Positions 52,257-61,244 of a stretch of 64,000 nucleotides of DNA are shown piece after piece. The first letter of the stretch is position 1. Every line of letters begins with the position of its first letter. The stretch is taken from positions 62,001-126,000 of the forward strand of contig NZ_JAFAIX010000007.1 of NCBI RefSeq assembly GCF_019236475.1, given 5' to 3'. Position numbers and translations under genes: made by a program. The DNA comes from Chitinophaga sp. GTDB lineage: Bacteria; Bacteroidota; Bacteroidia; Chitinophagales; Chitinophagaceae. A model generated the notes under the pieces. It worked only from the letters and a program-made list of their open reading frames with translations. It made no database searches and was not told where the DNA came from.

Positions 52257-55226
52257 ATGAAAAAGTTCTACAATCGGCTTTTCGTGCCTGTATTGTTGCT
52301 GCTACTGTGCGCATTCACCGCACAGGCGCAGGCGCAGGTCAGCGGAAAAGTAACCGATGCCGCCACCGGTGAATCCCTGCCGGGCGTGAGTATCCAAATC
52401 AAGGGTACCAATCGCGGAACACAAACGAACGGTCAGGGCCAATATACTATTGGAGGGACCACCCCGACCACCATCCTCGTTTTTTCCTTCTTAGGTAAAA
52501 AGCCTTTAGAAATGACAGTAGGAGGGCAGACCACCATCGACGTAAAACTCTCTGATGATAAACACGACCTGCAAGAAGCGGTGGTAATCGGCTACGGTAC
52601 GCAGAAAAAGAAAGATGTGACGGGAAGTATCTCCACGATTACTACCAAAGATTTTCAGAAAGGAAGTATACAAACTCCTGAACAACTGATCTTGGGTAAA
52701 GTAGCTGGCGTCTCCATAACATCCAACAGCGGACAACCAGGCGCAGGTAGTACTATTCGCATCCGTGGCGGTTCTTCACTGAATGCCAGCAATGATCCTC
52801 TCTACGTAGTAGATGGCGTTCCTTTCAGCGGAGGCGGTATCAATGGCGCTCCAAATCCAATGGTACTAATGAACCCTAATGATATTGAAAGTCTGACCAT
52901 CATGAAAGATGCGGCTGCAACCGCAATCTATGGCTCCAGAGCATCAAACGGCGTTATCCTGATTACAACTAAGAAAGGTACTTCCGGCAGAGCGAAAATC
53001 AATTTCAATACTAGTTTCGCCGTAGGTAAAATCAGTAAGAAAATTGATGTGCTCTCTGCAGATGAGTTCCGCAAATATGTAGACTCTCTCGGTACACCGG
53101 CACAAAAAGCCTTGATGGGCAACGCTAGCACCGATTGGCAGAAAGAAATCTATCGTACTGGTATCACCAGTGATAATAACCTTAGCATCAGTGGTGCGGT
53201 AAAAAATATACCATACCGCGTGTCTGCCAACTTCATGAACCAGTCTGGCGTATTGATCACCGATAACCTGAAACGCTCTTTCGTGAGTGTAAACCTGAAC
53301 CCGCAGTTCTTTGATAAACACCTGAAAGTGAATATCAGTGCGAAAGGAGCCATCACCAACGCACATTACGCGAACCAACAGGCGATCATCAACGCAGTAC
53401 AATTCGATCCTACCCAACCGGTACATGATTCCAGCAGTCCTTTCGGCGGATATTTTGAATGGTATACGAAAGATGCCACTGGTAATGTTACCCTCAATCC
53501 GAATGCGCCGAGAAACCCGGTTTCCCTCATTCGCATGCAGGACAACAACTCGGAAGTGAAACGTAGCTATGGTAATATCGAACTGGATTATAAATTCCAT
53601 TTCTTGCCAGAACTGCGCGCCAATCTGAACCTGGGTTATGATGTATCCCGTGGTAGCGGCACTACTTTTGTTCCAGCAAACGCAGGACAGGCTTATACTA
53701 CAGGCGGTCAGAACAACCACTTCCTCCAGAAGATCAATAACAAAGTGGGTGAGTTCTACCTTAACTATAACAAAACTTTCCCTGGTATCAAATCTAACAT
53801 CAACGCATTGGCAGGTTATGGCTACTATGATAATGCCACTACCAACTACAACTATGCTAGCTTTAATGCTAAAGGGGATACTATCGTAGGAAGCGCTCCG
53901 AAATTTCCTTTCGACATTCCTAGAAATACGCTCATCTCTTACTATGGCCGTCTGATCTATACCTTCGACGATAAATATATTGTACAAGGTTCCCTGCGTA
54001 CAGATGGTTCTTCCCGTTTTGCGAAGGAAAATCGCTGGGGCGTTTTCCCATCTGCGGCAGTTACCTGGAGAATCAATCGGGAAGACTTCCTGAAAGATTC
54101 CAAAACACTGAACGACCTGAAACTGCGTCTGAGCTATGGTGTTACCGGTAACCAAGATGGTATCGCGAACTATTCTTACATGGCTATCTATTCTACCAGC
54201 TCCAACGCTAGTATGTACCAATTTGGCAACAACTGGTATAATATGCAGGCGCCTGCTGCTTATGATAAAAACATCAAATGGGAGCAAACAGCCACCTGGA
54301 ATGGCGGCCTTGATTTCGCCGTACTTCAGGATCGCCTGAGAGGTAGCGTGGACGTGTATTACAAGAAAACTAAAAACCTGCTGAATACCGTACCTATTCC
54401 TATCGGTTCCAACTTCAGCAACCAAATCCTCACCAACGTTGGTAACATCGAGAATAAAGGTGTGGAGCTGAACATCGGTGCTACGCCTATCCAGAAAGGT
54501 AAACTGACCTGGGATGTGAATTTTAACCTGACCTATAATAATAACAAGATCACCAACCTCACTGCTGTAACGGATTCCAGCTTCGTTGGAAACCTGACAG
54601 GCGGTATCACTGGAGGTACGGGTCAGTCGATCCAGATTCACTCTGTAGGCTACAATACCTTTGCTTTCTATGTTTACAAACAGGTATATGACAAAAACGG
54701 TAAACCACTGGAAGGGGTATACGAAGATCTGAACGGTGATAAGACCATCAACCAGAAAGACATGTATCGCTATAAATCTCCAGCGCCTAAAGTATTCTTG
54801 GGCTTCAGCACACAGGTATCCTATGATCGCTGGACACTGAGCACTTCGCTCCGTGCTAGTCTGGGTAACTACATGTACAACAACGTGGCGTCCAACTTCG
54901 GGGTGAGAAGAAGTATCCTGAACCCACTTGGTCTCCTCAATAACAGTACTACGGATATCTACAATACCAATTTCTACAACAACCAATACCAGTCCGATTA
55001 CTACGTGCAGAATGCTTCTTTCCTGCGTATGGACAACCTGGGCCTGGGTTATGATATGGGTGTACTGTTCAAACATACAGGTCATCTGCGTCTGAGCGCG
55101 AATGTGCAGAACGTATTTGTCATTACTAAATACAAAGGACTGGATCCAGAAGTAAACGGCGGTATTGACTATAACTTATATCCAAGATCCAGAACATTTG
55201 TACTGGGAGCGAACCTGGAGTTTTAA
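52257..55226 (+). CDS. susC: SusC-like TonB-linked outer-membrane transporter
   Basis: I use the ATG at 52257 (MKKFYNRLFVPVLLLLLCAF), which starts the signal peptide directly; an ATG at 52218 would add 13 residues. A carboxypeptidase-D-regulatory-like domain (VSGKVTDAATGESLPGVSIQ) is followed by the plug, with VVIGYGTQKKKDVTGS, DPLYVVDGVPFSGG and YGSRASNGVILITTKKG, then the barrel. The 989-residue length is typical. With the SusD and SusE proteins downstream and the SusA-like enzyme upstream it forms a starch/maltooligosaccharide uptake system energised by TonB. Confidence 0.93.
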   Translation: MKKFYNRLFVPVLLLLLCAFTAQAQAQVSGKVTDAATGESLPGVSIQIKGTNRGTQTNGQGQYTIGGTTPTTILVFSFLGKKPLEMTVGGQTTIDVKLSDDKHDLQEAVVIGYGTQKKKDVTGSISTITTKDFQKGSIQTPEQLILGKVAGVSITSNSGQPGAGSTIRIRGGSSLNASNDPLYVVDGVPFSGGGINGAPNPMVLMNPNDIESLTIMKDAAATAIYGSRASNGVILITTKKGTSGRAKINFNTSFAVGKISKKIDVLSADEFRKYVDSLGTPAQKALMGNASTDWQKEIYRTGITSDNNLSISGAVKNIPYRVSANFMNQSGVLITDNLKRSFVSVNLNPQFFDKHLKVNISAKGAITNAHYANQQAIINAVQFDPTQPVHDSSSPFGGYFEWYTKDATGNVTLNPNAPRNPVSLIRMQDNNSEVKRSYGNIELDYKFHFLPELRANLNLGYDVSRGSGTTFVPANAGQAYTTGGQNNHFLQKINNKVGEFYLNYNKTFPGIKSNINALAGYGYYDNATTNYNYASFNAKGDTIVGSAPKFPFDIPRNTLISYYGRLIYTFDDKYIVQGSLRTDGSSRFAKENRWGVFPSAAVTWRINREDFLKDSKTLNDLKLRLSYGVTGNQDGIANYSYMAIYSTSSNASMYQFGNNWYNMQAPAAYDKNIKWEQTATWNGGLDFAVLQDRLRGSVDVYYKKTKNLLNTVPIPIGSNFSNQILTNVGNIENKGVELNIGATPIQKGKLTWDVNFNLTYNNNKITNLTAVTDSSFVGNLTGGITGGTGQSIQIHSVGYNTFAFYVYKQVYDKNGKPLEGVYEDLNGDKTINQKDMYRYKSPAPKVFLGFSTQVSYDRWTLSTSLRASLGNYMYNNVASNFGVRRSILNPLGLLNNSTTDIYNTNFYNNQYQSDYYVQNASFLRMDNLGLGYDMGVLFKHTGHLRLSANVQNVFVITKYKGLDPEVNGGIDYNLYPRSRTFVLGANLEF

Positions 55227-55243
55227 TATAAAAATTTAGCAAG

Positions 55244-56827
55244 ATGAAAAAGAACTTTCTCAAAATATGTGTCTTCGTGGCTGTTGCTGGATTAAGCTCC
55301 TGTACAAAGGACCTGGACAGAATGCCTACGAATGCGACCACTTCTGAAGTGGCCTACAAAACGCTGGATGGTTACAAACAAGTACTGGCAAAAGTATATG
55401 GTAGTTTTGCCTTGCCTGGAAACAATGGTACTGGGTCTTCTGACCTGGCTGGTATTGACCCAGGTCAGGCGGATTTCCTCCGTCTTTTCTGGAATGCCCA
55501 GGAGCTGCCAACAGAAGAAGCAGCCTGCGTATGGAACGACCCCGGTATTCCTGATTTTCACAACATGAACTGGACCAGCAATAACGTATTGCTGGCGGCA
55601 TTATACAACCGTAGTCTTTTCCATGTTACCATCGCCAATGAATTCCTCCGTGAATCCACCGATGATAAAATTTCCTCTCGTGGATTTTCCGGGAAAGATG
55701 CAGATAATATCCGCACTTTCCGTGCGGAAGCCCGCTTCCTGCGTGCTTTTGAGTACTGGGTGCTGATGGATTTATTTGCGAATCCACCATTTGTAACAGA
55801 AAATGACCCGATCGGAAAATACATTCCACCACAAACCACTCGCACTGCATTGTTCAAATATGTAGAAAGTGAATTGCTGGCCATTGAGCCACTGGTGGTG
55901 AAAGCGAGAAATAATGAATATGCTCGTGTAGACCAGGCGGCAGTTTGGGCCCTCCTCGCGCGACTCTACCTCAACGCAGAAGTATACTTGGGTAAAGGCA
56001 ATGGAAAATATACCGAAGCAATCACTTATTCGTCTAAGGTGATCAATGCAGGATATGCCTTGAAATCAGACTACAAAGGCTTGTTCCTGGCGGATAATGA
56101 CGTTAATAATCCGGAAATCATTCTGCCAATTGTTTATGATGGTGTTAAAACCCAGAATTATGGCGGTACCAGCTTTATTATCAACGCGGCTATTAATGGC
56201 GATATGAACCCGGCTTCATTCGGTATGCCAGGCGGTGGTTGGGGTGGTAACAGAAGTACCAAGGCCCTGCCAGAACTCTTTGCAGACCACAGTGGTGCCA
56301 CCGATAAACGCGCCATGTTCTACGGTACCAAAGAGGATATCGATGACCCAGCGCAGTTTACAGACGGTCTTCGTGTAACTAAATACAGAAACGTAACTGC
56401 TGCCGGTGTAACGCCGCCGGCTCCTGGTGGCGCTTTCAGCTCCGTTGACTTCCCGTTATTCCGACTGGCAGAACAATACCTGATTTATGCAGAAGCTGTG
56501 AAACGCGGTGGTAGCGGGGGCGATGAGAATACAGCAATAGGCTATCTGAACGCCTTACTGGAACGCGCCTACGGAAATAAATCTGCTGATATTACAGGTT
56601 ATAATCTGGATTATATCCTGGCGGAGAGAGGTCGTGAATTGTATTGGGAGGCCTTCCGTCGTTCAGACCTGATCCGTTTCGAGAAATTCACTGGAGGTGC
56701 TTATGTATGGCCTTGGAAAGGTGGGGTAAAAGAGGGTAGAGGAGTGGAGTCTTTCCGAACTATCTATCCAATTCCAGCCACGGACCTGACTGCGAATCCA
56801 TCGCTCAAACAGAATACCGGTTATTAA
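55244..56827 (+). CDS. susD: SusD-like starch-binding outer-membrane lipoprotein
   Basis: The lipoprotein signal ends AVAGLSSCTKDLDRMP. The RagB/SusD fold shows TFRAEARFLRAFEYWVLMDL, LLARLYLNAEVYLGKGNG and the C-terminal ILAERGRELYWEAFRRSDLI RF (split for length), then FRTIYPIPATDLTANPSLKQ. The 527 residues match SusD of starch systems in length. It begins 17 bp after the SusC gene. Substrate assignment to starch rests mainly on the neighbouring GH13 and SusE-like genes. Confidence 0.92.
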   Translation: MKKNFLKICVFVAVAGLSSCTKDLDRMPTNATTSEVAYKTLDGYKQVLAKVYGSFALPGNNGTGSSDLAGIDPGQADFLRLFWNAQELPTEEAACVWNDPGIPDFHNMNWTSNNVLLAALYNRSLFHVTIANEFLRESTDDKISSRGFSGKDADNIRTFRAEARFLRAFEYWVLMDLFANPPFVTENDPIGKYIPPQTTRTALFKYVESELLAIEPLVVKARNNEYARVDQAAVWALLARLYLNAEVYLGKGNGKYTEAITYSSKVINAGYALKSDYKGLFLADNDVNNPEIILPIVYDGVKTQNYGGTSFIINAAINGDMNPASFGMPGGGWGGNRSTKALPELFADHSGATDKRAMFYGTKEDIDDPAQFTDGLRVTKYRNVTAAGVTPPAPGGAFSSVDFPLFRLAEQYLIYAEAVKRGGSGGDENTAIGYLNALLERAYGNKSADITGYNLDYILAERGRELYWEAFRRSDLIRFEKFTGGAYVWPWKGGVKEGRGVESFRTIYPIPATDLTANPSLKQNTGY

Positions 56828-56845
56828 TCACACAAATTCCCAGAA

Positions 56846-57886
56846 ATGAAAACAGCTTTTTCTAAATATATTATTGCCGGTCTGTTTGCTGCGGCACTCT
56901 GGTCCTGCAAAAAAGACGAGGTAAGAACGATTGCCGGTACGGGTACTTCTCCATTATTGGCCAGCAACGTGGATACCGCCATTTTACAGAAAGACCATGC
57001 CAATGATACATTGGTTAAATTTCAATGGAACGAATCAGATTTCGGTTTCCGTGGAGTGGTGAAATACAGTCTCCAGTTTGCAAAGAAAGGAACCAACTTC
57101 GCTGTAGTGAAGAATGTTTCGGCAGACGGTATGACAAAATCCTTCTCTGTAGCCGATCTGAATACCATTGCCAACGGTCTGGAAATGGACAATGGCGTAC
57201 TGGGTGGAATGGAAGTGCGTGTGAAAGCAACTATCAGCGATAATTATCCAGCAGCCTACTCCAATGTAAAGGTGCTGGTAGTTTCCTCTTACCTGGACCT
57301 GGTGGATTATCCTTCCATGTGGACGCCAGGCGATTACCAAGGCTGGAATCCCGCTACATCTGCCAAATTGGCCTCTCTTAAATCGGATAAGGTTTATGAA
57401 GGGTATGCATCTTTCACCGGTGCTACCACCAATTTCAAATTTACCTCCGAAGCCAGTTGGAGTGGTACCAACTACGGCGGTACTAGCGTCAACAATGCGG
57501 GTATCCTGTCTACCACAGGAGATAATCTCCAAGTAACAGGCGCCGGTTATTACTTCCTGAACCTGGATCTGAGTACCAATAAATGGTCCGCTACCCGCAC
57601 TACCTGGTCTATGATCGGCGATGCAGTAGGAGGATGGAGCAATGATGCCGAGCTTACGTTTGACGCCACCAAAAATGTCTGGACGGCTACGGTAAATATG
57701 AGCGCTGGCGCATTTAAGTTCCGTGCCAATCATGCTTATGACATTAATTATGGTGATAATAAGCCCTCTGATCCCTTCTTAAACCGGGATGGCGCCAATA
57801 TCGTGATCACTGATCCAGGCACTTACGATGTAACATTAAATCTCAGCAATGCAGGTAACTATTCTTACGCATTGAAGAAAAAATAA
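56846..57886 (+). CDS. susE: SusE/SusF-like surface glycan-binding lipoprotein
   Basis: A lipoprotein signal (IIAGLFAAALWSCKKDE) is followed by a SusE N-terminal Ig-like domain (LVKFQWNESDFGFRGVVKYS). Two starch-binding modules follow: one starts YPSMWTPGDYQGWNPATSAK with NFKFTSEASWSG, the other starts WSMIGDAVGGWSNDAELTFD with AFKFRANHAYDINYGDN. The alternating Trp residues are the expected glucan platforms. The 346-residue length fits SusE rather than the longer SusF. It ends the locus, 18 bp after SusD, and its stop codon runs into the 55-bp repeat array. Confidence 0.9.
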   Translation: MKTAFSKYIIAGLFAAALWSCKKDEVRTIAGTGTSPLLASNVDTAILQKDHANDTLVKFQWNESDFGFRGVVKYSLQFAKKGTNFAVVKNVSADGMTKSFSVADLNTIANGLEMDNGVLGGMEVRVKATISDNYPAAYSNVKVLVVSSYLDLVDYPSMWTPGDYQGWNPATSAKLASLKSDKVYEGYASFTGATTNFKFTSEASWSGTNYGGTSVNNAGILSTTGDNLQVTGAGYYFLNLDLSTNKWSATRTTWSMIGDAVGGWSNDAELTFDATKNVWTATVNMSAGAFKFRANHAYDINYGDNKPSDPFLNRDGANIVITDPGTYDVTLNLSNAGNYSYALKKK

Positions 57887-58187
57887 GGAAATCCTTCCAG
57901 GCTGTCGCCCCTTAAACCGGGATGACGGCAAAATCAAAACGAGGAAATCCTTCCTTCCTGTCGCCTCCTAAACCAGGATGACAGAAATATCAAACGAGGA
58001 ATTCACTCCTTCCTGTCGCCTCCTAAACCAGGATGACAGAAATATCAAACGAGGAATTCACTCCTGCCTGTTGCCTCCTAAACCAGGATGACAGAAATAT
58101 CAAACGAGGAATTCACTCCTGCCTGTTGCCTCCTAAACCGGGATGACAGTAATATCAAATGAGGAATTCATTCCTGTCTGTTGCCCC
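57885..58187. repeat. Tandem array of 55-bp repeats (five full copies plus one partial)
   Basis: Copies start at 57885, 57941, 57996, 58051, 58106 and 58161. Each begins gaggaa(a/t)tc, contains cctcctaaaccaggatgaca or a close variant, and ends atcaaa(a)c. Copies three to five are nearly identical and the outer ones are diverged. Each unit has short inverted arms (agga/tcct around attcac). The array starts on the susE stop codon and ends in the hairpin at 58180. No start codon with sustained coding is seen across it. Confidence 0.92.
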
Positions 58188-58208
58188 GGCCCATCGGGCC
58201 GGGGCAAC
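58180..58208. terminator. GC-rich 13-bp hairpin at the end of the repeat array
   Basis: The arms gttgccccggccc (58180-58192) and gggccggggcaac (58196-58208) pair perfectly with a 3-nt loop. An A-rich run follows, so it may work with the larger hairpin next to it. Confidence 0.75.
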
Positions 58209-58215
58209 GAAAAAA

Positions 58216-58262
58216 ATAAAAAACGAGGAGTGACGGCGCAGCCGTCACTCCTCGTTTTTTAT
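58216..58262. terminator. Perfect 22-bp bidirectional terminator hairpin
   Basis: Arms 58216-58237 and 58241-58262 are perfectly complementary with a gca loop. The stem starts with A-run/T-run pairs, so transcripts from both strands would end in U-tracts. Its inner sequence cgaggagtgac echoes the unit junction of the adjacent 55-bp repeats. Confidence 0.88.
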
Positions 58263-58571
58263 CAAAATCAACAAGCCGCAGGCAAGTTAACATGTCACGA
58301 TATCATTTTTTCGTTATTTTCACAAAATCGTAAATATTTCAAGAGACCCGGCCCCTCCCGCCGAAATGCCTCTGAAATAGCCCTACTGTATTGGCTATGA
58401 AGGAAATAGCCTCGTTTTTATAGCCTCATTTCCGGCCCTGGAAAACCCGAAACTTTTCATTTTCTTTTTCCACATGTAACAATCTGAGAACCAAAATTGT
58501 AATTTAGCGGGATGGTTGTGTCATGAAACGGACGACGTATAGGCATAATTGATATTAAAAAATTTCGGCAA
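58263..58571 (+). other. 309-bp spacer upstream of the mla operon
   Basis: No coding sequence is supported. An approximate -7 box (TAATTTAG) lies about 70 bp before the ATG at 58572. The rest is AT-rich without recognisable repeats. Confidence 0.4.
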
Positions 58572-59366
58572 ATGGATTCCAGCAGCGGACAACCGGAGAA
58601 ACCAGTCGTGTCCAGGGGGCTTGATAATTTCTTCCTAGACTTATACAGCATTTTCCAGTTTATCAAGCGCTTTTTTAAGGAAGCGCTACGCCCTCCCTTG
58701 GAGGTAAAAGAATTTATCAGGCAGTGTTACATGGTGGGATACAAATCCCTGGCCCTGATTACAATGACCGGCTTTATTACTGGTCTGGTATTTACAAAAC
58801 AATCTCGCCCCTCCCTATCTGAATTCGGGGCTACTTCTTGGCTTCCTTCCCTGATTGCTATAGCAGTGGTACGTGCCTTGGCACCCCTTGTTACTTCGCT
58901 GATCTGCGCGGGTAAAGTGGGCTCCAGTATTGGTGCCGAGCTAGCGTCTATGAAGGTTACTGAACAGATAGATGCCATGGAAGTATCTGCCATCAATCCC
59001 TTTAAATACCTAGTGGTAACCCGGGTGATGGCCACCACCGTTTGTATCCCTATCCTGGTATGTTATACAGGATTGGTAGCCATGCTGGGCTCCTTCCTGG
59101 ATATTTACATGAATGAGCATACTAGCTTCACTACCTTCTTCCAGAATGCATTTAAGAATATTACTTTTCTGGATTTCGGTACCACTACCATGAAGGGTAT
59201 TATATATGGCTTTACAATTGGTATTGTAGGCTGTTACCAGGGTTGGAGAGCTTCCCAGGGCACACAGGGCGTGGGTAAGGCTGCAAACGTATCGGTTGTA
59301 GCATCTATGTTCCTAATCTTCCTGGAGGAAGTAGTTATTGTACAGGTGGCAAACTCTTTCAGATAG
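58572..59366 (+). CDS. mlaE: MlaE-family ABC transporter permease
   Basis: The 264-residue protein has an N-terminal amphipathic segment and five to six membrane helices of the MlaE fold. Characteristic text includes GFITGLVFTKQSRPSLSEFG, RALAPLVTSLICAGKVGSSI, GAELASMKVTEQIDAMEVSA and INPFKYLVVTRVMATTVCIP, all conserved across MlaE permeases. It is the inner-membrane subunit of a phospholipid transport system between inner and outer membrane. It is followed 4 bp later by the MlaF ATPase gene. Confidence 0.94.
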   Translation: MDSSSGQPEKPVVSRGLDNFFLDLYSIFQFIKRFFKEALRPPLEVKEFIRQCYMVGYKSLALITMTGFITGLVFTKQSRPSLSEFGATSWLPSLIAIAVVRALAPLVTSLICAGKVGSSIGAELASMKVTEQIDAMEVSAINPFKYLVVTRVMATTVCIPILVCYTGLVAMLGSFLDIYMNEHTSFTTFFQNAFKNITFLDFGTTTMKGIIYGFTIGIVGCYQGWRASQGTQGVGKAANVSVVASMFLIFLEEVVIVQVANSFR

Positions 59367-59370
59367 TAGC

Positions 59371-60144
59371 ATGAAGAATTTTAAACCAAATATCGACTGG
59401 CAGGATAAAGTGATCAAAGTGCATGATCTCTTTAAATCCTTTGGCAGCAATCATGTACTACGGGGTATTAGTCTGGATGTACATAAAGGAGAAAATATCG
59501 TTGTCCTGGGCCGTTCTGGTACCGGGAAATCCGTATTGATCAAAATAATGGTAGGGCTCTTATCGCCGGACTCCGGTGGGGTCAATGTACTGGGGCAAGA
59601 AGTAGCTACCCTTTCCAATCTTGAACTGAGGGAACTGCGCCTGAAAGTAGGGTTCTGCTTTCAGAACGGTGCATTATACGATAGTATGACGGTAGGCGAA
59701 AACCTGGAGTTTCCCCTCAAACGTAATACGCCGGGCATCACCCGTGCAGAAGTAAAACGAATGGTGGAAACCGTACTGGACGCAGTAGGACTTTCGAAAA
59801 CGGTGAACCAGATGCCATCAGAACTCTCCGGAGGTCAGCGTAAACGTATCGGTATTGCCCGTACACTGATCCTCAGACCCGATATCATGCTGTATGATGA
59901 ACCTACAGCGGGATTGGACCCTATCACCTGTACTGAAATCAATAACCTGATCAACGAAGTACAACACAGATTTAATACCACTTCCATCATCATTACCCAC
60001 GATCTTGCCTGCGCTAAAGCTGTCGGTGATACCATCGTGGTAATGAAAGAAGGTAGATTCATCAAACGCGGACCTTTCAATGAAGTATTCCAGTCCGATG
60101 ATGAATTGATCCGGGAGTTTTATGACTATAATTTTATTCAGTAA
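59371..60144 (+). CDS. mlaF: MlaF-family ABC transporter ATP-binding protein
   Basis: I use the ATG at 59371 (MKNFKPNIDWQDKVIKVHDL); an upstream in-frame ATG lies inside the permease gene. The ATPase has Walker A VLGRSGTGKSVLIK, the Q-loop in GFCFQNGALYDSMTVGENL, the signature ELSGGQRKRIGIARTL, Walker B DIMLYDEPTAGLDPIT and the H-loop IIITHDLACAK. It powers the MlaE permease. At 257 residues it is a standard single-domain subunit, and the next gene begins 3 bp downstream. Confidence 0.94.
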   Translation: MKNFKPNIDWQDKVIKVHDLFKSFGSNHVLRGISLDVHKGENIVVLGRSGTGKSVLIKIMVGLLSPDSGGVNVLGQEVATLSNLELRELRLKVGFCFQNGALYDSMTVGENLEFPLKRNTPGITRAEVKRMVETVLDAVGLSKTVNQMPSELSGGQRKRIGIARTLILRPDIMLYDEPTAGLDPITCTEINNLINEVQHRFNTTSIIITHDLACAKAVGDTIVVMKEGRFIKRGPFNEVFQSDDELIREFYDYNFIQ

Positions 60145-60147
60145 TTT

Positions 60148-61182
60148 ATGAAAGATACAAGTAACAGAAGGGCTGTCATCGTAGGTATATTCATCCTCAT
60201 TGGTGTGGTCATTTTTATTGCAGCCATCCTCACTCTCGGCGGACAAAAGAAAACTTTTGTGTCGGCTGTACGAGTGAAGGCGGTATTTAAAGATGTGAAC
60301 GGCCTCTCAGAAGGGAACAATGTTTGGTATTCCGGCGTAAAGGTGGGTACAGTGAAAAAAATCGAATTCCTCAAGCATGATGAAATCCTCGTTCAATTCA
60401 ACGTGGAAAAAAGTGCTGCCAAATATATCCATAAAGATGTAGAAGTAAGAGTAAGCTCCGATGGATTTGTAGGTAATAAAATTGTTGCCCTCTCCGGCGG
60501 CTCCGATAAAATGCCTGGCATCGAAGATGGCGATCAATTGCAAGTAGCCAATACCGTTAGTACAGACGATATCATGAATACCCTCCAGGTAAACAATAAA
60601 AGCCTGGTGGAAATCACTGGCAACCTGAAAGTAATTACCAAACGCATTGCAGACGGTCAAGGTACAGTGGGTAAACTCCTCTCCGACGAAACTTTATACA
60701 ACGACCTGCAAGGTACCCTCGCTTCTTTACAGAAATCTGCTGGCAATACCCAACGCCTGACAGAAGGCCTGGCTTCCTATGCAGCCAAATTGCAGACTCC
60801 TGGCTCATTGTCGAATAACCTGGTTTCTGATACCATGGTATTCTCACAACTGCGCAGCACTATGAAGCAACTCAATGACGTATCAGTAAACGCCAATAAA
60901 ATGGTAGAAGACCTGAAAGCTACCACTTCGGGCCTGGGCCATCAGTTGGGCAGCAATAATTCTCCTGCTGGCGTATTGCTGAACGATAAACAAAGTGCAG
61001 AAGCGCTGAAATCCACACTGCTCAACTTGCAGAGCTCTACCTCTAAACTGGATGAGAACATGGAGGCGCTGAAACATAACTTCTTACTGAGAGGCTATTT
61101 CCGCAGACAGGATAAAGCTGCTAAGAAAGAAGCTGCTCAAAAAGCAAAAGATTCTACTAAAGCTACTGCAAATCCGCAATAA
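60148..61182 (+). CDS. mlaD: MlaD-family (MCE domain) lipid-transport protein
   Basis: One N-terminal membrane helix (AVIVGIFILIGVVIFIAAIL) anchors a periplasmic MCE domain, with VFKDVNGLSEGNNVWYSGVK, VEVRVSSDGFVGNKIVALSG and DGDQLQ at about residues 38-125. The remaining 200 residues are helical and likely coiled-coil or tube-forming, longer than in E. coli MlaD and usual for Bacteroidota. The C-terminus is Lys/Ala-rich. It forms the substrate-binding ring that works with MlaE and MlaF. Confidence 0.92.
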   Translation: MKDTSNRRAVIVGIFILIGVVIFIAAILTLGGQKKTFVSAVRVKAVFKDVNGLSEGNNVWYSGVKVGTVKKIEFLKHDEILVQFNVEKSAAKYIHKDVEVRVSSDGFVGNKIVALSGGSDKMPGIEDGDQLQVANTVSTDDIMNTLQVNNKSLVEITGNLKVITKRIADGQGTVGKLLSDETLYNDLQGTLASLQKSAGNTQRLTEGLASYAAKLQTPGSLSNNLVSDTMVFSQLRSTMKQLNDVSVNANKMVEDLKATTSGLGHQLGSNNSPAGVLLNDKQSAEALKSTLLNLQSSTSKLDENMEALKHNFLLRGYFRRQDKAAKKEAAQKAKDSTKATANPQ

Positions 61183-61215
61183 GCCGCTGATGATGGTCGG
61201 CAGCAGTTATTTAAG

Positions 61216-61223
61216 TATTTTTG
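61216..61223 (+). promoter_or_regulatory. Possible -7 promoter box of rluF
   Basis: TATTTTTG fits TAnnTTTG exactly, 21 bp ahead of the ATG at 61245. No TTG is well placed upstream, so this is a weak call. Confidence 0.3.
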
Positions 61224-61244
61224 CTGTCTGATTTAAGAGCAAGT

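Noticed and set aside
52944-55085. Long antisense open frame (713 codons) opposite the SusC gene
   Set aside because: It is a frame shadow of a strongly recognisable SusC coding sequence; its translation shows no known domain and the codon pattern follows the plus-strand gene.
57885-58187. CRISPR-like array
   Set aside because: The whole 55-bp unit repeats with no unique spacers, and no cas genes are present; it is a simple tandem repeat.
58143-58400. Plus-strand 85-codon frame over the hairpins after the repeat array
   Set aside because: It runs through two terminator hairpins and has no protein-like composition.
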